Assembly (NCBI GenBank): GCA_964469485.1
Contig: CAYXZP010000031.1
Coordinates: 1-21,325 of the forward strand
Direction: 5' to 3'
Length of the DNA: 21,325 nucleotides
From: CAYXZP01 sp964469485
GTDB taxonomy: Bacteria > Desulfobacterota > Binatia > UBA1149 > CAYXZP01
This document shows, piece after piece, positions 1 through 8,994 of the stretch. A model generated the notes under the pieces. The model worked only from the letters and a program-made list of their open reading frames with translations. It ran no database searches and was not told the DNA's origin. The number at the start of each line of letters is the position of its first letter. The stretch's first letter is position 1. Made by a program: the position numbers and the translations under genes.

Positions 1-659
1 AGCCCATGTCGGCCGCAGGCACCAAGCGCCTGGTGCGCCGGGCCCTCGACCATGCGCTCGAACAGGGCCGCAGCTCGGTCACGCTGGTCCACAAAGGCAA
101 CATCATGAAATTCACCGAGGGCGCCTTTCGCAACTGGGGCTACGAGGTCGCGGGCGAGGAGTACGCGGGCAGGGTTGTCAGCGAGGAGGAAGTGTGGAAC
201 GAGCACGACGGCCGGGCACCGAAGGGTGTGGTCGTGTTAAAGGACCGTATCGCCGATGCCATGTTCCAACAGCTTTTGCTGCGGCCCGACGAGTACGACG
301 TGATCGCTTGCCCCAACCTCAACGGCGACTATCTGTCCGACGCCGCTGCGGCCCAGGTCGGCGGGTTGGGCCTTGCACCCGGAGCCAACATCGGCGACTC
401 TGCGGCCGTATTCGAAGCCACCCACGGCACCGCACCCAAGTACGCCGGCCAGGACAAGGTCAATCCGGGCTCGGTCATCCTTTCGGGAACGATGATGCTC
501 GAACATCTCGGCTGGGAGGAGGCGGCAGCCCTTATAACGGCAGCTGTCGCACGGGCGATCTCGGACAAGCAGGTCACCTACGACCTGCACCGGCAGATGG
601 ACGGGGCCTCGCTCGTGAGTTGTTCCGGATTCGCCGACGCGGTCGTCGAACGGTTGTGA
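1..659 (+). CDS. icd: NADP-dependent isocitrate dehydrogenase, C-terminal part (5' end outside window)
   Basis: Oxidatively decarboxylates isocitrate to 2-oxoglutarate with NADP+ in the cytoplasmic TCA cycle. The reading frame is open from the window edge and ends at TGA 657-659. The visible ~218 residues match the second half of the ~416-residue enteric-type enzyme. Family landmarks seen are SVTLVHKGNIMKFTEGAF, the active-site KDRIAD stretch, ACPNLNGDYLSD, and HGTAPKYAGQDKVNPGS. In the E. coli enzyme the Lys-Tyr pair of that last motif, together with the Tyr and Arg seen here in VTYDLHRQMDG, selects NADP over NAD, so NADP use is likely. The ATG at position 6 is an internal Met, not the start. 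The N-terminal region, including the serine phosphorylated by AceK in enterics, lies outside the window. mdh follows after 36 bases, which suggests a shared TCA-cycle transcript. Confidence 0.96.
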   Translation, partial: PMSAAGTKRLVRRALDHALEQGRSSVTLVHKGNIMKFTEGAFRNWGYEVAGEEYAGRVVSEEEVWNEHDGRAPKGVVVLKDRIADAMFQQLLLRPDEYDVIACPNLNGDYLSDAAAAQVGGLGLAPGANIGDSAAVFEATHGTAPKYAGQDKVNPGSVILSGTMMLEHLGWEEAAALITAAVARAISDKQVTYDLHRQMDGASLVSCSGFADAVVERL

Positions 660-677
660 GCTTCGCGAACAAGTAAC

Positions 678-685
678 AAGGAGGA
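678..685 (+). promoter_or_regulatory. Shine-Dalgarno sequence of mdh
   Basis: AAGGAGGA lies 10 bases before the GTG at 696. It is one of the strongest ribosome-binding sites in the window and supports GTG 696 as the mdh start. Confidence 0.8.
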
Positions 686-695
686 TCTCAGTTAC

Positions 696-1637
696 GTGGC
701 ACGGAAGAAGATAGCCCTCATCGGCGCCGGCAACATCGGGGGCACCTTGGCGCACCTCGCGCTCATCCGGAAACTCGCAGACGTGGTCCTGTTCGACGTG
801 GTCGAGGGCATGCCTCAGGGCAAAGCGCTCGACCTCATGGAGGCCGGACCCATCGAGCCCTTCGACGCTTCGGTTACCGGCACCAACAGCTACGACGACA
901 TCGCCGGCGCCGATGTGTGCATCGTTACGGCCGGACTCGCCCGCAAGCCCGGCATGAGCCGCGACGACCTGCTCTCGGTCAACGGCAAGATCATGACGCA
1001 GGTCGCCGGGGGCATTCGCGCCAACGCGCCCGACGCCTTCGTCATCATCGTTTCTAACCCTCTCGATGCGATGGTCACCCTGGCCAAGCGCGAGACCGGC
1101 TTTCCCAAGAACCGCGTGGTGGGAATGGCCGGTATCCTGGATTCGGCCCGCTACCGAAGTTTCATCGCTCTCGAACTCGGGGTCTCGGTCGAGAGCGTGC
1201 AGGCCACCGTGCTCGGCGGCCACGGTGACGACATGGTGCCGGTGCGGTCGAGCTGTACCGTCGGGGGCGCGCCGGTCACGGATTTCATCGAGGAGGAACG
1301 CTTGAACGAGATCGAGCAGCGCGTGCGCGGTGCCGGCGGCGAGATCGTCGGCTTGCTCAAGACCGGGTCCGCCTACTACTCGCCGGCGACGGCCGCCATC
1401 GGCATGGCCGAATCGTACCTGCTCGACAAGAAGACCATCGTGCCCTGTGCGGCCTATCTCGAGGGAGAGTACGGTTACTCCGGCTTCTATCTGGGCGTGC
1501 CCGCGTGCATCGGAGAGGGCGGTGTCGAAAGGGTCGTCGAGTACAAACTGACCGAAGACGAAAGCAGCCAGCTCGAGGTGTCGGCCGGCCATGTCAGGGA
1601 GTTGGTTGCCGCGCTGGACCAAGCCCTGTCCTCGTAA
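696..1637 (+). CDS. mdh: Malate dehydrogenase (LDH-like type)
   Basis: Interconverts malate and oxaloacetate with NAD(H) in the TCA cycle. The 313 residues are of normal length for the lactate-dehydrogenase-like MDH family. The N-terminal Rossmann loop GAGNIGGTLAH is at residues 10-20, and Asp34 in LFDV suggests NAD preference. Substrate arginines are visible in ARKPGMSRDD (residues 82-91); Arg83 is the position that separates malate from lactate dehydrogenases. Asn121 (SNPLD), Arg152 (DSARYR) and catalytic His176 (GGHGDD) are present. The GTG start is fixed by the Shine-Dalgarno sequence 10 bases upstream. The gene sits between icd and sucC, 17 bases before the latter. All catalytic residues are in place. 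Confidence 0.97.
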   Translation: MARKKIALIGAGNIGGTLAHLALIRKLADVVLFDVVEGMPQGKALDLMEAGPIEPFDASVTGTNSYDDIAGADVCIVTAGLARKPGMSRDDLLSVNGKIMTQVAGGIRANAPDAFVIIVSNPLDAMVTLAKRETGFPKNRVVGMAGILDSARYRSFIALELGVSVESVQATVLGGHGDDMVPVRSSCTVGGAPVTDFIEEERLNEIEQRVRGAGGEIVGLLKTGSAYYSPATAAIGMAESYLLDKKTIVPCAAYLEGEYGYSGFYLGVPACIGEGGVERVVEYKLTEDESSQLEVSAGHVRELVAALDQALSS

Positions 1638-1654
1638 GCGGAGTCGAAGCACAG

Positions 1655-2905
1655 GTGAACGTTCACGAGTTTCAGGCCAAAGCCCTGCTTGGCGGGTTGG
1701 GCGTAAGGGTGCCGCGCGGCCGTGAGGTCGCCGATGCCGGCGCTGCGGCGACCGCCGCCCGTGAGCTCGGCAGCACGGTGTGCGTCGTAAAAGCGCAGAT
1801 ACACGCGGGCGGCCGTGGTGCGGGGGCCGTGGTTGCGGACGAAGCCGAAGCAGAGCGTGTCTTTGGAGCCCATCTGGCCAGCGAGGGCCTGCCCGCACAC
1901 GAACTCGGCGGTGGTGTTCGCCTGGTAAGGTCTCCCGAGGAAGCCGGCCAGGCCGCGGCTTCCATCCTCGGCAAGCTGCTGGTGACACGGCAGACCGGGC
2001 CGGCGGGGCGTCGCGTGCGGCGTCTGCTGGTGGAGGAAGCTTGCGACATAGCCGAGGAACTCTACCTCGGCATCCTGCTCGATCGCGCGGCCGGACGTGT
2101 GGTGGTCATGGCCAGCACCGAAGGCGGCATGGATATAGAAAAGGTCGCCGCGGAAACCCCGCATCTGCTCTTCCGGGAGGAGGTCGACCCCGCCACCGGC
2201 CTGGCGTCCTTCCAAGCCCGCAACCTCGCCTTCGGACTGGGCGTGCCCGCCGACAAGATCGGCGAGGCGGCCGCCTTCATCGGACGTCTATACAAGGCCT
2301 ACGTGAAACTCGACGCCTCGCTTGTCGAGGTCAATCCCCTGGTCATGACACCCGCAGGCGAGTTGATCGCTCTGGACGCCAAGCTTTCCTTCGACGACAA
2401 CGCGCTGTTCCGCCAGGCCGCCGTCCGCGAACTGCGCGACGAGAGCGAAGAGGACCCCAAGGAGCTAAAGGCAGCCGAGTTCGATCTTAGCTACATCGCG
2501 CTCGACGGCAACATCGGTTGTATGGTCAACGGCGCGGGTCTCGCTATGGCGACGATGGACATCATCCATCACCACGGCGGCGAGCCGGCGAACTTCTGCG
2601 ACGTGGGGGGCGGTGCCACCGCCGGGAAGGTCGCCGAGGCTTTCAAGATCATTCTGGCCGACGATAGTGTTCGCGCGATCTTTATCAACATCTTCGGCGG
2701 CATCATGCATTGTGACGTTCTGGCCGAAGGTGTGGTGGAAGCGGCCCGCCAGGTCGGTATATCCATCCCGCTGGTCGTGCGGCTCGAGGGCACCAACGTC
2801 GAGCGCGGCCGCGAGATCCTGGCCGGATCGGGTATCGACGTCATAGCCGCCGCCGACATGAGCGAAGGCGCGGCCAAGGCCGTCGAAGCGGCCCGCGCCG
2901 CCTGA
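1655..2905 (+). CDS. sucC: Succinate-CoA ligase (ADP/GDP-forming) subunit beta, with a 28-residue loop insertion
   Basis: This is the beta subunit of succinyl-CoA synthetase. With SucD it converts succinyl-CoA to succinate while making ATP or GTP. GTG 1655 gives VNVHEFQAK, the usual N-terminus, 17 bases after mdh. The frame is open further upstream, but that extension overlaps mdh. The protein has 416 residues against about 388 in E. coli. The ATP-grasp part keeps Lys46 and the GRG at 53-55. The CoA/substrate domain keeps LDGNIGCMVNGAGLAM, EPANFCDVGGGA, NIFGGIM and VVRLEGTNV. The excess length lies at residues 56-83, directly after GRG. The conserved Lys normally following GRG is absent, and the family pattern resumes with GGGVRLV. 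The insertion is 84 bases long, so the frame is kept. GGIMHCD has His where many relatives have Arg. Function is likely retained. Confidence 0.95.
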   Translation: MNVHEFQAKALLGGLGVRVPRGREVADAGAAATAARELGSTVCVVKAQIHAGGRGAGAVVADEAEAERVFGAHLASEGLPAHELGGGVRLVRSPEEAGQAAASILGKLLVTRQTGPAGRRVRRLLVEEACDIAEELYLGILLDRAAGRVVVMASTEGGMDIEKVAAETPHLLFREEVDPATGLASFQARNLAFGLGVPADKIGEAAAFIGRLYKAYVKLDASLVEVNPLVMTPAGELIALDAKLSFDDNALFRQAAVRELRDESEEDPKELKAAEFDLSYIALDGNIGCMVNGAGLAMATMDIIHHHGGEPANFCDVGGGATAGKVAEAFKIILADDSVRAIFINIFGGIMHCDVLAEGVVEAARQVGISIPLVVRLEGTNVERGREILAGSGIDVIAAADMSEGAAKAVEAARAA

Positions 2906-2916
2906 GGACACCGGCC

Positions 2917-3792
2917 GTGGCGATATTACTTTCGGACAAGAGCAGGGTGGTCACCCAGGGCATGGGCGCCACCGGCAAGTTCCATCTCGCCGGTTGCCGT
3001 GACTACGGCACGCAAATGGTCGCCGGCGTCAGGCCCGGCAAGGGCGGCTCCGAACACGAGGGCGTGCCGGTCTTCGACACGGTTCGCGAGGCGGTCGCCG
3101 AGGCAGGCGCCGACGTTTCGGTGATCTACGTTCCTCCCTCCGGCGCGGCCGACGCCATCATGGAGGCCGCCGCGGCCGGCATCGCGCTGGTCATATGCAT
3201 CACCGAGGGCATCCCGGTCGCCGACATGGTGCGCGTCAAGCGATTCCTCGAAGGCAGGCCGGCGAGGCTCATAGGCCCCAATTGTCCGGGCGTGATAAGC
3301 CCCGGTCTGGCAAAGGTCGGCATCATGCCGGGATATATACACCGGCCGGGCTCAGTGGGGGTGATATCGCGCAGCGGTACGCTGACCTACGAGGCCGTCC
3401 ACCAGCTCACGCTGCGGGGCATAGGCCAGTCGACCTGTGTCGGCATAGGGGGCGACCCGGTGATCGGCACCGGCTTTATCGATCTTCTCGAACTCTACAA
3501 CGAAGACCCGGGCACCGACGCCGTGTTCATGATCGGCGAGATCGGCGGCAGCGCCGAGGAAGAGGCGGCCGAGTGGGTGCGCGCCAACATGAACAAGCCG
3601 GTAGCCGGCTTCATCGCCGGACGAACGGCCCCCCCGGGCAAGCGAATGGGCCATGCCGGCGCGATCATCTCGGGCGGGCAGGGCACGGCCGCAGGCAAGA
3701 TCGCGGCTCTCGAGGCCGCCGGCATAAAGGTGGCCGAGAGCCCCGCCCTCATGGGCGAGACCATGGTGGCTTCAATGAAGAAAGCCGCCTGA
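2917..3792 (+). CDS. sucD: Succinate-CoA ligase subunit alpha
   Basis: This is the alpha subunit of succinyl-CoA synthetase. It binds CoA and carries the histidine that is phosphorylated during catalysis. The 291 residues match the family length. The N-terminal CoA-binding fold shows VTQGMGATGKFH near residue 15. LIGPNCPGVISP and SRSGTLTYEA follow. The phospho-histidine is His246 in MGHAGAIISGG, the same number as in E. coli. The GTG start is 11 bases after the sucC stop, giving the usual SucC-SucD pairing for co-translation and assembly. The gene shows the window's unusual isoleucine usage: by hand count 9 ATA, 14 ATC and no ATT. Confidence 0.97.
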   Translation: MAILLSDKSRVVTQGMGATGKFHLAGCRDYGTQMVAGVRPGKGGSEHEGVPVFDTVREAVAEAGADVSVIYVPPSGAADAIMEAAAAGIALVICITEGIPVADMVRVKRFLEGRPARLIGPNCPGVISPGLAKVGIMPGYIHRPGSVGVISRSGTLTYEAVHQLTLRGIGQSTCVGIGGDPVIGTGFIDLLELYNEDPGTDAVFMIGEIGGSAEEEAAEWVRANMNKPVAGFIAGRTAPPGKRMGHAGAIISGGQGTAAGKIAALEAAGIKVAESPALMGETMVASMKKAA

Positions 3793-3802
3793 AGGAAGGA
3801 CG

Positions 3803-4225
3803 ATGACCGAAAGGACCCTGTCTATAGTAAAGCCGGACGCCGTTGCCGCCAATGCCACCGGCGCGATCCTGCAAGCCTGCGAGGAGGGCGGTCTGCGCAT
3901 CGTCGCGAGCAGGATGATCCACATGACCAAGGCGCAGGCCGAAGGCTTCTACGCCGTGCATATCGACAAACCGTTCTTTGCCAGCCTCACCGACTTCATG
4001 TCGGAAGGGCCGGTCGTCGTTTCGGTCCTCGAAGGTGACAACGCCATCGCGCGTTATCGAGAACTGTTGGGGGCCACCGATCCGGCCGACGCGACCGAAG
4101 GTAGCATACGGCGGCGTTTCGGGACCAGCATCGAGCGCAACGCGACGCACGGCAGCGACGGGCCCGAGACGGCCGTCGCCGAGATCGCATACTTCTTCAA
4201 TGCCTTGGAGATCGTGCGCCGTTGA
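3803..4225 (+). CDS. ndk: Nucleoside diphosphate kinase
   Basis: Transfers the gamma phosphate between nucleoside triphosphates and diphosphates through a phospho-histidine, keeping NTP and dNTP pools balanced. The 140 residues are the standard size. It begins MTERTLSIVKPDAV, the family signature, and carries the active-site His116 in NATHGSD. The ATG lies 10 bases after sucD, with AAGGAAGGA just upstream as ribosome-binding site. Placement after sucCD makes sense, because the nucleotide charged by succinyl-CoA synthetase can be redistributed by Ndk. Linkage of the two is known in other bacteria; a shared transcript here is inferred from spacing. Confidence 0.98.
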   Translation: MTERTLSIVKPDAVAANATGAILQACEEGGLRIVASRMIHMTKAQAEGFYAVHIDKPFFASLTDFMSEGPVVVSVLEGDNAIARYRELLGATDPADATEGSIRRRFGTSIERNATHGSDGPETAVAEIAYFFNALEIVRR

Positions 4226-4229
4226 GACG

Positions 4230-5246
4230 GTGAATCTCCGCTCACTGTTGCTAGACGATATCGCGGCCTGGGTCGTCGCGAACGGCTTCGAGCCTTACCG
4301 GTCCGCACAGATCGCGGGCTGGTTGTACAACCGCGATCTCGTTCCGGTCGCCGCCATGCATACGCTACCGGCGCCGTTGCGCGCCGGGCTCGAGCGTGAC
4401 TTCGATTGTCTGCCGCCGCGTATCGCGCACCGCTCGGACTCTTCAGACGGAACAACGAAACTGCTTGTCGGGATGAGCGACGACAAGGTCGTTGAAAGCG
4501 TGATCATTCCCCGCGATGAACGGCGAACTCTGTGTATCTCCTCCCAGGTCGGGTGCGCCCTCGATTGCAGCTTTTGCGCGACGGCCACACTCGGACTCCA
4601 GCGTAACCTGGAGGCGGGCGAGATCGTGTCCCAGGTGCTCGCGGCGCGCGCGGTGGCCGCGCCCTGGCCGCTTACCAATTACGTGTTCATGGGCATGGGG
4701 GAGCCGCTGGCCAATTACGACCGCCTCATGCGGGCGATCAGCATCATGACGGCCCGCTGGGGGTTCGGCATATCGCCTCGCCGTATCACCGTTTCCACTG
4801 TCGGGTTGGTGCCGCAGCTCGAAAGGCTGGCCCGGGAAACAAGCGTCCACATCGCGGTCTCTCTGGTCGCGGTTCGCGACGAGCTGCGCGACCGGCTGAT
4901 GCCGGTGAACCGGCGCTATCCCTTGGACCGCCTGATCGGCGCCTGCCGGGACTTACCGATTCCCCGGCGCAAGCGCATTACCTTCGAGTACGTCCTTCTT
5001 GACGGGATCAACGACGCCGTGGCCGATGCCGACGGCCTAGTGGCCCTGCTCGTCGGACTGAGGGTCAAGGTCAATCTCATTCCCTTCAATCCCTTCGAGG
5101 GTTCCGGCTACCGGCGTCCTCCCGACGATAAGGTCCGCTCCTTCCACGAGAGACTTCTCAGCGCCGGCCTTCAGGCCAACGTGAGGCGCAGCCGGGGCGA
5201 CGACATACGGGCCGCTTGCGGCCAACTGGCCGCACAGGCGACGTGA
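4230..5246 (+). CDS. rlmN: 23S rRNA A2503 / tRNA A37 C2-methyltransferase (radical SAM)
   Basis: A radical SAM enzyme that methylates C2 of adenine 2503 in 23S rRNA and, in the best-studied members, A37 of some tRNAs. From GTG 4230 it has 338 residues, slightly short for the family. The frame is open further upstream but there overlaps ndk. The [4Fe-4S] cluster motif Cx3Cx2C is in GCALDCSFCATA. The preceding Cys in RTLCISSQVG and the C-terminal Cys in DDIRAACGQ match the two extra cysteines used in the methylation mechanism. The SAM-binding GMGEPLANYD is present. It starts 4 bases after ndk, and its stop overlaps the next gene's GTG start, so translational coupling is likely. Confidence 0.95.
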   Translation: MNLRSLLLDDIAAWVVANGFEPYRSAQIAGWLYNRDLVPVAAMHTLPAPLRAGLERDFDCLPPRIAHRSDSSDGTTKLLVGMSDDKVVESVIIPRDERRTLCISSQVGCALDCSFCATATLGLQRNLEAGEIVSQVLAARAVAAPWPLTNYVFMGMGEPLANYDRLMRAISIMTARWGFGISPRRITVSTVGLVPQLERLARETSVHIAVSLVAVRDELRDRLMPVNRRYPLDRLIGACRDLPIPRRKRITFEYVLLDGINDAVADADGLVALLVGLRVKVNLIPFNPFEGSGYRRPPDDKVRSFHERLLSAGLQANVRRSRGDDIRAACGQLAAQAT

Positions 5247-6174
5247 TAGGGGTCATTCTCAATCCGGCTGCGGCCGGCAACCGGCGCCGCCCGGGGCGCG
5301 CCGAACGGTTTGCCGCAATACTGGGCGAGACCGGCGAGGTCGTCGCCACTGATTCGGTGGCACGGCTCGAAGAGGCCCTCGTGCACCTTCGCGAGCGCGG
5401 GGGGAAGGTGCTGGCCATCTGCGGGGGCGACGGGAGCATCTATTACACGCTGGCCAAGNNNNNNNNNNCGAGGTCTGGGGAGAGTCCTCGATGCCGCCGC
5501 TGCTGATACTGGCGGCCGGCACCATCAACAACGTCGCCAACAGTCTCGGACCGCGGCAGGCCGGGCCCGAAGCCGCCCTCGAGGCTGTCGTTGCCGCGCT
5601 GCGAGCCGGCACCATGCCGGCCACGCGCCGGCGCCCCGTCATGCGCGTCAACGGCGAGGACTACGGACACATCGTGGGCGCGGGAACGGTGGTGCGTTTC
5701 CTCGAACTCTACTATTCGGGAAGACGCCCTGGACCGGCCAGCGCGATGCTGTTGCTGGTCGTTCTCGGGCTTTCGTGGATCTTCCGCGGTGCGCTGGTCC
5801 GGAGCGTGATGGAACCCTTCGACGCGAAGGTCGAATGTGACGGCAAGCCGCTTGCCTTCCCGTCTTTTACCATCCTGCTGGCCAGCACGGTCGAGCATAT
5901 AGGGCTTGGCATGAAACCCTTCTACAGGAACCGTTCCGATGGCGACGCTTTCCATCTGCTGGCCGGCCCGAGCACGGCCGGCCAGTTGCTCGTCCGCATC
6001 GTCAGGTTTCTTCGCGGCAGGCCCGCCCGGCTGGCAAGCCTGTACGACGGCAGCGCGCGCCGCGTGGTCGTCCGTTTTGCCAGCCCGCAGCAGCTTACCA
6101 TCAACGGCGAGATACTCGGTCGCGTCACGCGGCTCGAAATCGAGAGCGGACCCCTGCTCGAGTTCGTTATCTGA
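5243..6174 (+). CDS. Diacylglycerol kinase / YegS-family lipid kinase, interrupted by an assembly gap
   Basis: A predicted kinase of the DAGK catalytic family (PF00781), which phosphorylates diacylglycerol or related lipid alcohols; the substrate cannot be told here. GTG 5243 overlaps the rlmN stop and gives VIGVILNPAAAGN, the usual N-terminal strand and loop. The nucleotide-binding ICGGDGSIYYTLAK is followed by ten N. After the gap the frame shifts by one relative to the N count. It continues EVWGESSMPPLLILAAGT and INNVANSLG, matching the second family motif. The two halves give 72 plus 234 residues, a normal total, so the gene is probably intact and the N run is a placeholder of wrong length. 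The C-terminal half resembles the beta-rich YegS-type domain. The INNVANSLG variant replaces the common ANDFARSLG. Confidence 0.8.
5459..5468. other. Assembly gap (ten N)
   Basis: A run of ten undetermined bases inside the lipid kinase gene. The reading frames on either side differ by one base if the gap is taken literally as 10, so its true length is not 10 or bases nearby are wrong. Confidence 0.98.
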
Positions 6175-6184
6175 GCTTCCGATG

Positions 6185-6213
6185 TGGCCAGCCATGCCGT
6201 AGTCGGCTAGGAT
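6185..6213 (+). promoter_or_regulatory. Possible sigma-70-type promoter for mtnP
   Basis: TGGCCA (6185-6190) and TAGGAT (6208-6213) are separated by 17 bases, each matching its consensus at four of six positions. Transcription would start a few bases before the ATG at 6223, giving a very short leader. TAGGA could instead be a weak ribosome-binding site for an mRNA started further upstream. The match is modest and the call is tentative. Confidence 0.3.
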
Positions 6214-6222
6214 GCCCCGGCC

Positions 6223-7083
<861 letters not shown>

Positions 7084-7086
7084 CCT

Positions 7087-7992
7087 ATGGCCTGGTCGGT
7101 GTGCGTGGTGGGCTCCCTGGCCCTTGATTCGGTGGAAACCTCCGACGGCCGGGCCACGGACATACTCGGTGGTTCGGCGGCGTACTTCGCCGTTGCCGCC
7201 TCCTTTCTGGCTCCTGTGAGAATGGTGGCCGTCACCGGCGCGGATTTTCCTGCGGACGAGCGTGAGTTCCTGGCTTCCCGTGGCATAGACCTCGACGGTG
7301 TCGTGGAACTCGACGGCAAGACCTTCCGTTGGACCGGCCGCTACCACGACGACATGAACGTTCGTGACACCCTCGACCTGCAGCTCAACGTGTTCGCGGA
7401 GTTCTCGCCGGAACTGCCCGCGGCCTACCGGACCAGCGAGTTGGTGTTCCTGGCCAACATCCAGCCGGGGTTGCAGGCCTCGGTGCTCTCGCAGCTGGAG
7501 TCGTGCCGCTATGCCGGGGCCGACACCATGGACCACTGGATCGAGGAGGATCGCGAAGAGCTCGAAAGTCTGCTGGCAAACGTTCAGCTGCTGAGCATCA
7601 ACGACTCGGAGGCGGCGCTGCTTACCGGCGCACGCAACATGGTCGCGGCCGCCGAGCGCATACGTTCGATGGGCCCGCGGGCGCTCGTCATCAAGCGCGG
7701 AGAGTACGGCGCTCTCCTGTTCTCGGAAGATGGCGTATTCGCCGTTCCGGCCTTTCCGCTGGCCAAGGTGACGGACCCCACCGGAGCCGGGGACTGCTTC
7801 GCCGGCGGGATGTTCGGCAGCCTGGCGACATCGGCCGCGCTCGACGGGGCGTCGCTGCGGAGGGCGGTGGTCTACGGTAGTGTTATGGCTTCCTTCGCGG
7901 TCGAGGATTTCGGGCTCGGCCGCCTGCGCAACCTGTCACGCGACGAGATCGACCGTCGCTTCGAAGCCTTTGCCGATCTCACCCGGTTCTGA
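7087..7992 (+). CDS. PfkB-family carbohydrate/nucleoside kinase
   Basis: A 301-residue ribokinase-superfamily enzyme expected to transfer phosphate from ATP to a sugar or nucleoside hydroxyl. The substrate-binding N-terminal stretch ILGGSAAYFAVAAS is at residues 26-39. The C-terminal signature VTDPTGAGDCFAGG is at 228-241, with Asp236 as the likely catalytic base and the GAG anion hole before it. The ATG is 3 bases after the mtnP stop, so the two are almost surely one transcript. From memory, a kinase of this type often follows mtnP in deltaproteobacteria-like genomes. An adenosine-kinase-like or sugar-kinase role tied to nucleoside salvage is therefore plausible. The sequence does not decide the substrate, so I give no gene symbol. 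Confidence 0.85.
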   Translation: MAWSVCVVGSLALDSVETSDGRATDILGGSAAYFAVAASFLAPVRMVAVTGADFPADEREFLASRGIDLDGVVELDGKTFRWTGRYHDDMNVRDTLDLQLNVFAEFSPELPAAYRTSELVFLANIQPGLQASVLSQLESCRYAGADTMDHWIEEDREELESLLANVQLLSINDSEAALLTGARNMVAAAERIRSMGPRALVIKRGEYGALLFSEDGVFAVPAFPLAKVTDPTGAGDCFAGGMFGSLATSAALDGASLRRAVVYGSVMASFAVEDFGLGRLRNLSRDEIDRRFEAFADLTRF

Positions 7993-8005
7993 GCGAGGTG
8001 GCCGA

Positions 8006-8986
8006 GTGGACCTGTCCATAGTCGTCCCGGTTTACAACGAACGCGGCAATGTCGAAGCCTTGCACGCCGAGATTTCGGCCGCCGCTCTCGGACTCGGCAG
8101 AGAATACGAGGTCATCTATATCGACGACGGCTCGACGGACGGTTCCACCGAGATCCTTCGTTCCATCCACGCCTCCGACCAGCGCGTGCGCGTGATCAAG
8201 TTCAGACGCAATTTCGGACAGACACCGGCGCTGTCGGCCGGCTTTTGGGCGAGCACGGGGGTGGTGGTGGTCACCATGGACGGCGACCGCCAGAACGATC
8301 CGGCCGATATGGGCCGGCTGCTCGCCAAGATCGAGGAGGGTTACGATTTGGTCAGCGGCTGGCGGCGCAAGCGGCGCGACGGCTTCTGGCTGCGCAGGCT
8401 CCCGTCGGTGGTCGCCAACGTCATCATACGCGCCACGACCAACGTCAAGGTTCACGACTACGGCTGCATGCTCAAGGCTTACCGCGGCGAGATCGCCCGG
8501 GGTATGCGGTTGTACGGCGAAATGCACCGGTTCATTCCCGCCATCGCGGGTGATCTCGGGGCCTCGATCTGCGAGATTGAGGTCAACCACAGACCGCGCA
8601 CGAGCGGCCGCTCCAAGTACGGGCTGACCAGGACGGTCCGTGTCGTGCTCGACCTGATGACGGTCAAGTTCCTGTCGGTGTTCGCGACCCGCCCGCTGCA
8701 CGTCTTTGGGCTGCTCGGCATGGCGCTGGGTGCGCCGGGCGCGATCCTGCTGGCCTGGCTCGGGTTTGAGAGGATATTCCTCGGCGTCGAGCTGGGCAGC
8801 CGCCCCATAGTGCTGCTGGCTACGGTCTTGGTCATCACCGGAGTTCAGTTCGTCACCATGGGGTTGCTTGCCGAGATGCTCGCGCGCACCTATCACGAGA
8901 GCCAGGGCAAGCCCGTGTACGTGATCGCCGAGGATCTCGTCCACGACGGGTCTCCGGCTTTTGCCGGACGCCAAGGCCGCTGGTAG
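8006..8986 (+). CDS. Family 2 glycosyltransferase, polyprenyl-phosphate type, membrane anchored
   Basis: Likely transfers a sugar from a nucleotide donor to a polyprenyl phosphate at the inner face of the membrane (DPM1/ArnC/GtrB-like group). GTG 8006 gives VDLSIVVPVYNERGN, the standard GT2 opening, and a 326-residue protein. YIDDGSTDGS (39-48) and MDGDRQNDP (91-99) hold the donor and metal-binding acidic residues. The latter is more often MDGDLQDP-like, so Arg95 is unusual. RTSGRSKYGL (198-207) is the conserved family segment. Two C-terminal hydrophobic helices (about 232-253 and 267-289) would anchor it in the membrane. The frame is open upstream but overlaps the kinase gene. It leads a group of UDP-sugar genes, which suggests the donor comes from that pathway. 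Confidence 0.88.
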   Translation: MDLSIVVPVYNERGNVEALHAEISAAALGLGREYEVIYIDDGSTDGSTEILRSIHASDQRVRVIKFRRNFGQTPALSAGFWASTGVVVVTMDGDRQNDPADMGRLLAKIEEGYDLVSGWRRKRRDGFWLRRLPSVVANVIIRATTNVKVHDYGCMLKAYRGEIARGMRLYGEMHRFIPAIAGDLGASICEIEVNHRPRTSGRSKYGLTRTVRVVLDLMTVKFLSVFATRPLHVFGLLGMALGAPGAILLAWLGFERIFLGVELGSRPIVLLATVLVITGVQFVTMGLLAEMLARTYHESQGKPVYVIAEDLVHDGSPAFAGRQGRW

Positions 8987-8994
8987 TATCCCCG

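Noticed and set aside
1505..1654. Upstream extension of sucC into mdh
   Set aside because: It would add 50 residues unlike any SucC and overlap mdh; GTG 1655 gives the normal N-terminus. The upstream extensions of rlmN, the GT2 gene, lepA, lepB and carA were rejected likewise.
237..1988. 583-codon open frame on the - strand opposite icd, mdh and the start of sucC
   Set aside because: It is a shadow of GC-rich coding sequence: low-complexity His/Arg/Gly/Asp-rich translation, no recognisable motif, and it lies fully opposite clear enzymes.
5310..5840. 176-codon + strand frame crossing the N run
   Set aside because: It is Arg/Ala-rich with no motif; the lipid kinase frames on each side carry the family motifs.
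5243..6174. Lipid kinase as a true pseudogene
   Set aside because: The only disruption is the N run, both halves keep family motifs, and the total length is normal, so an assembly gap explains it better.
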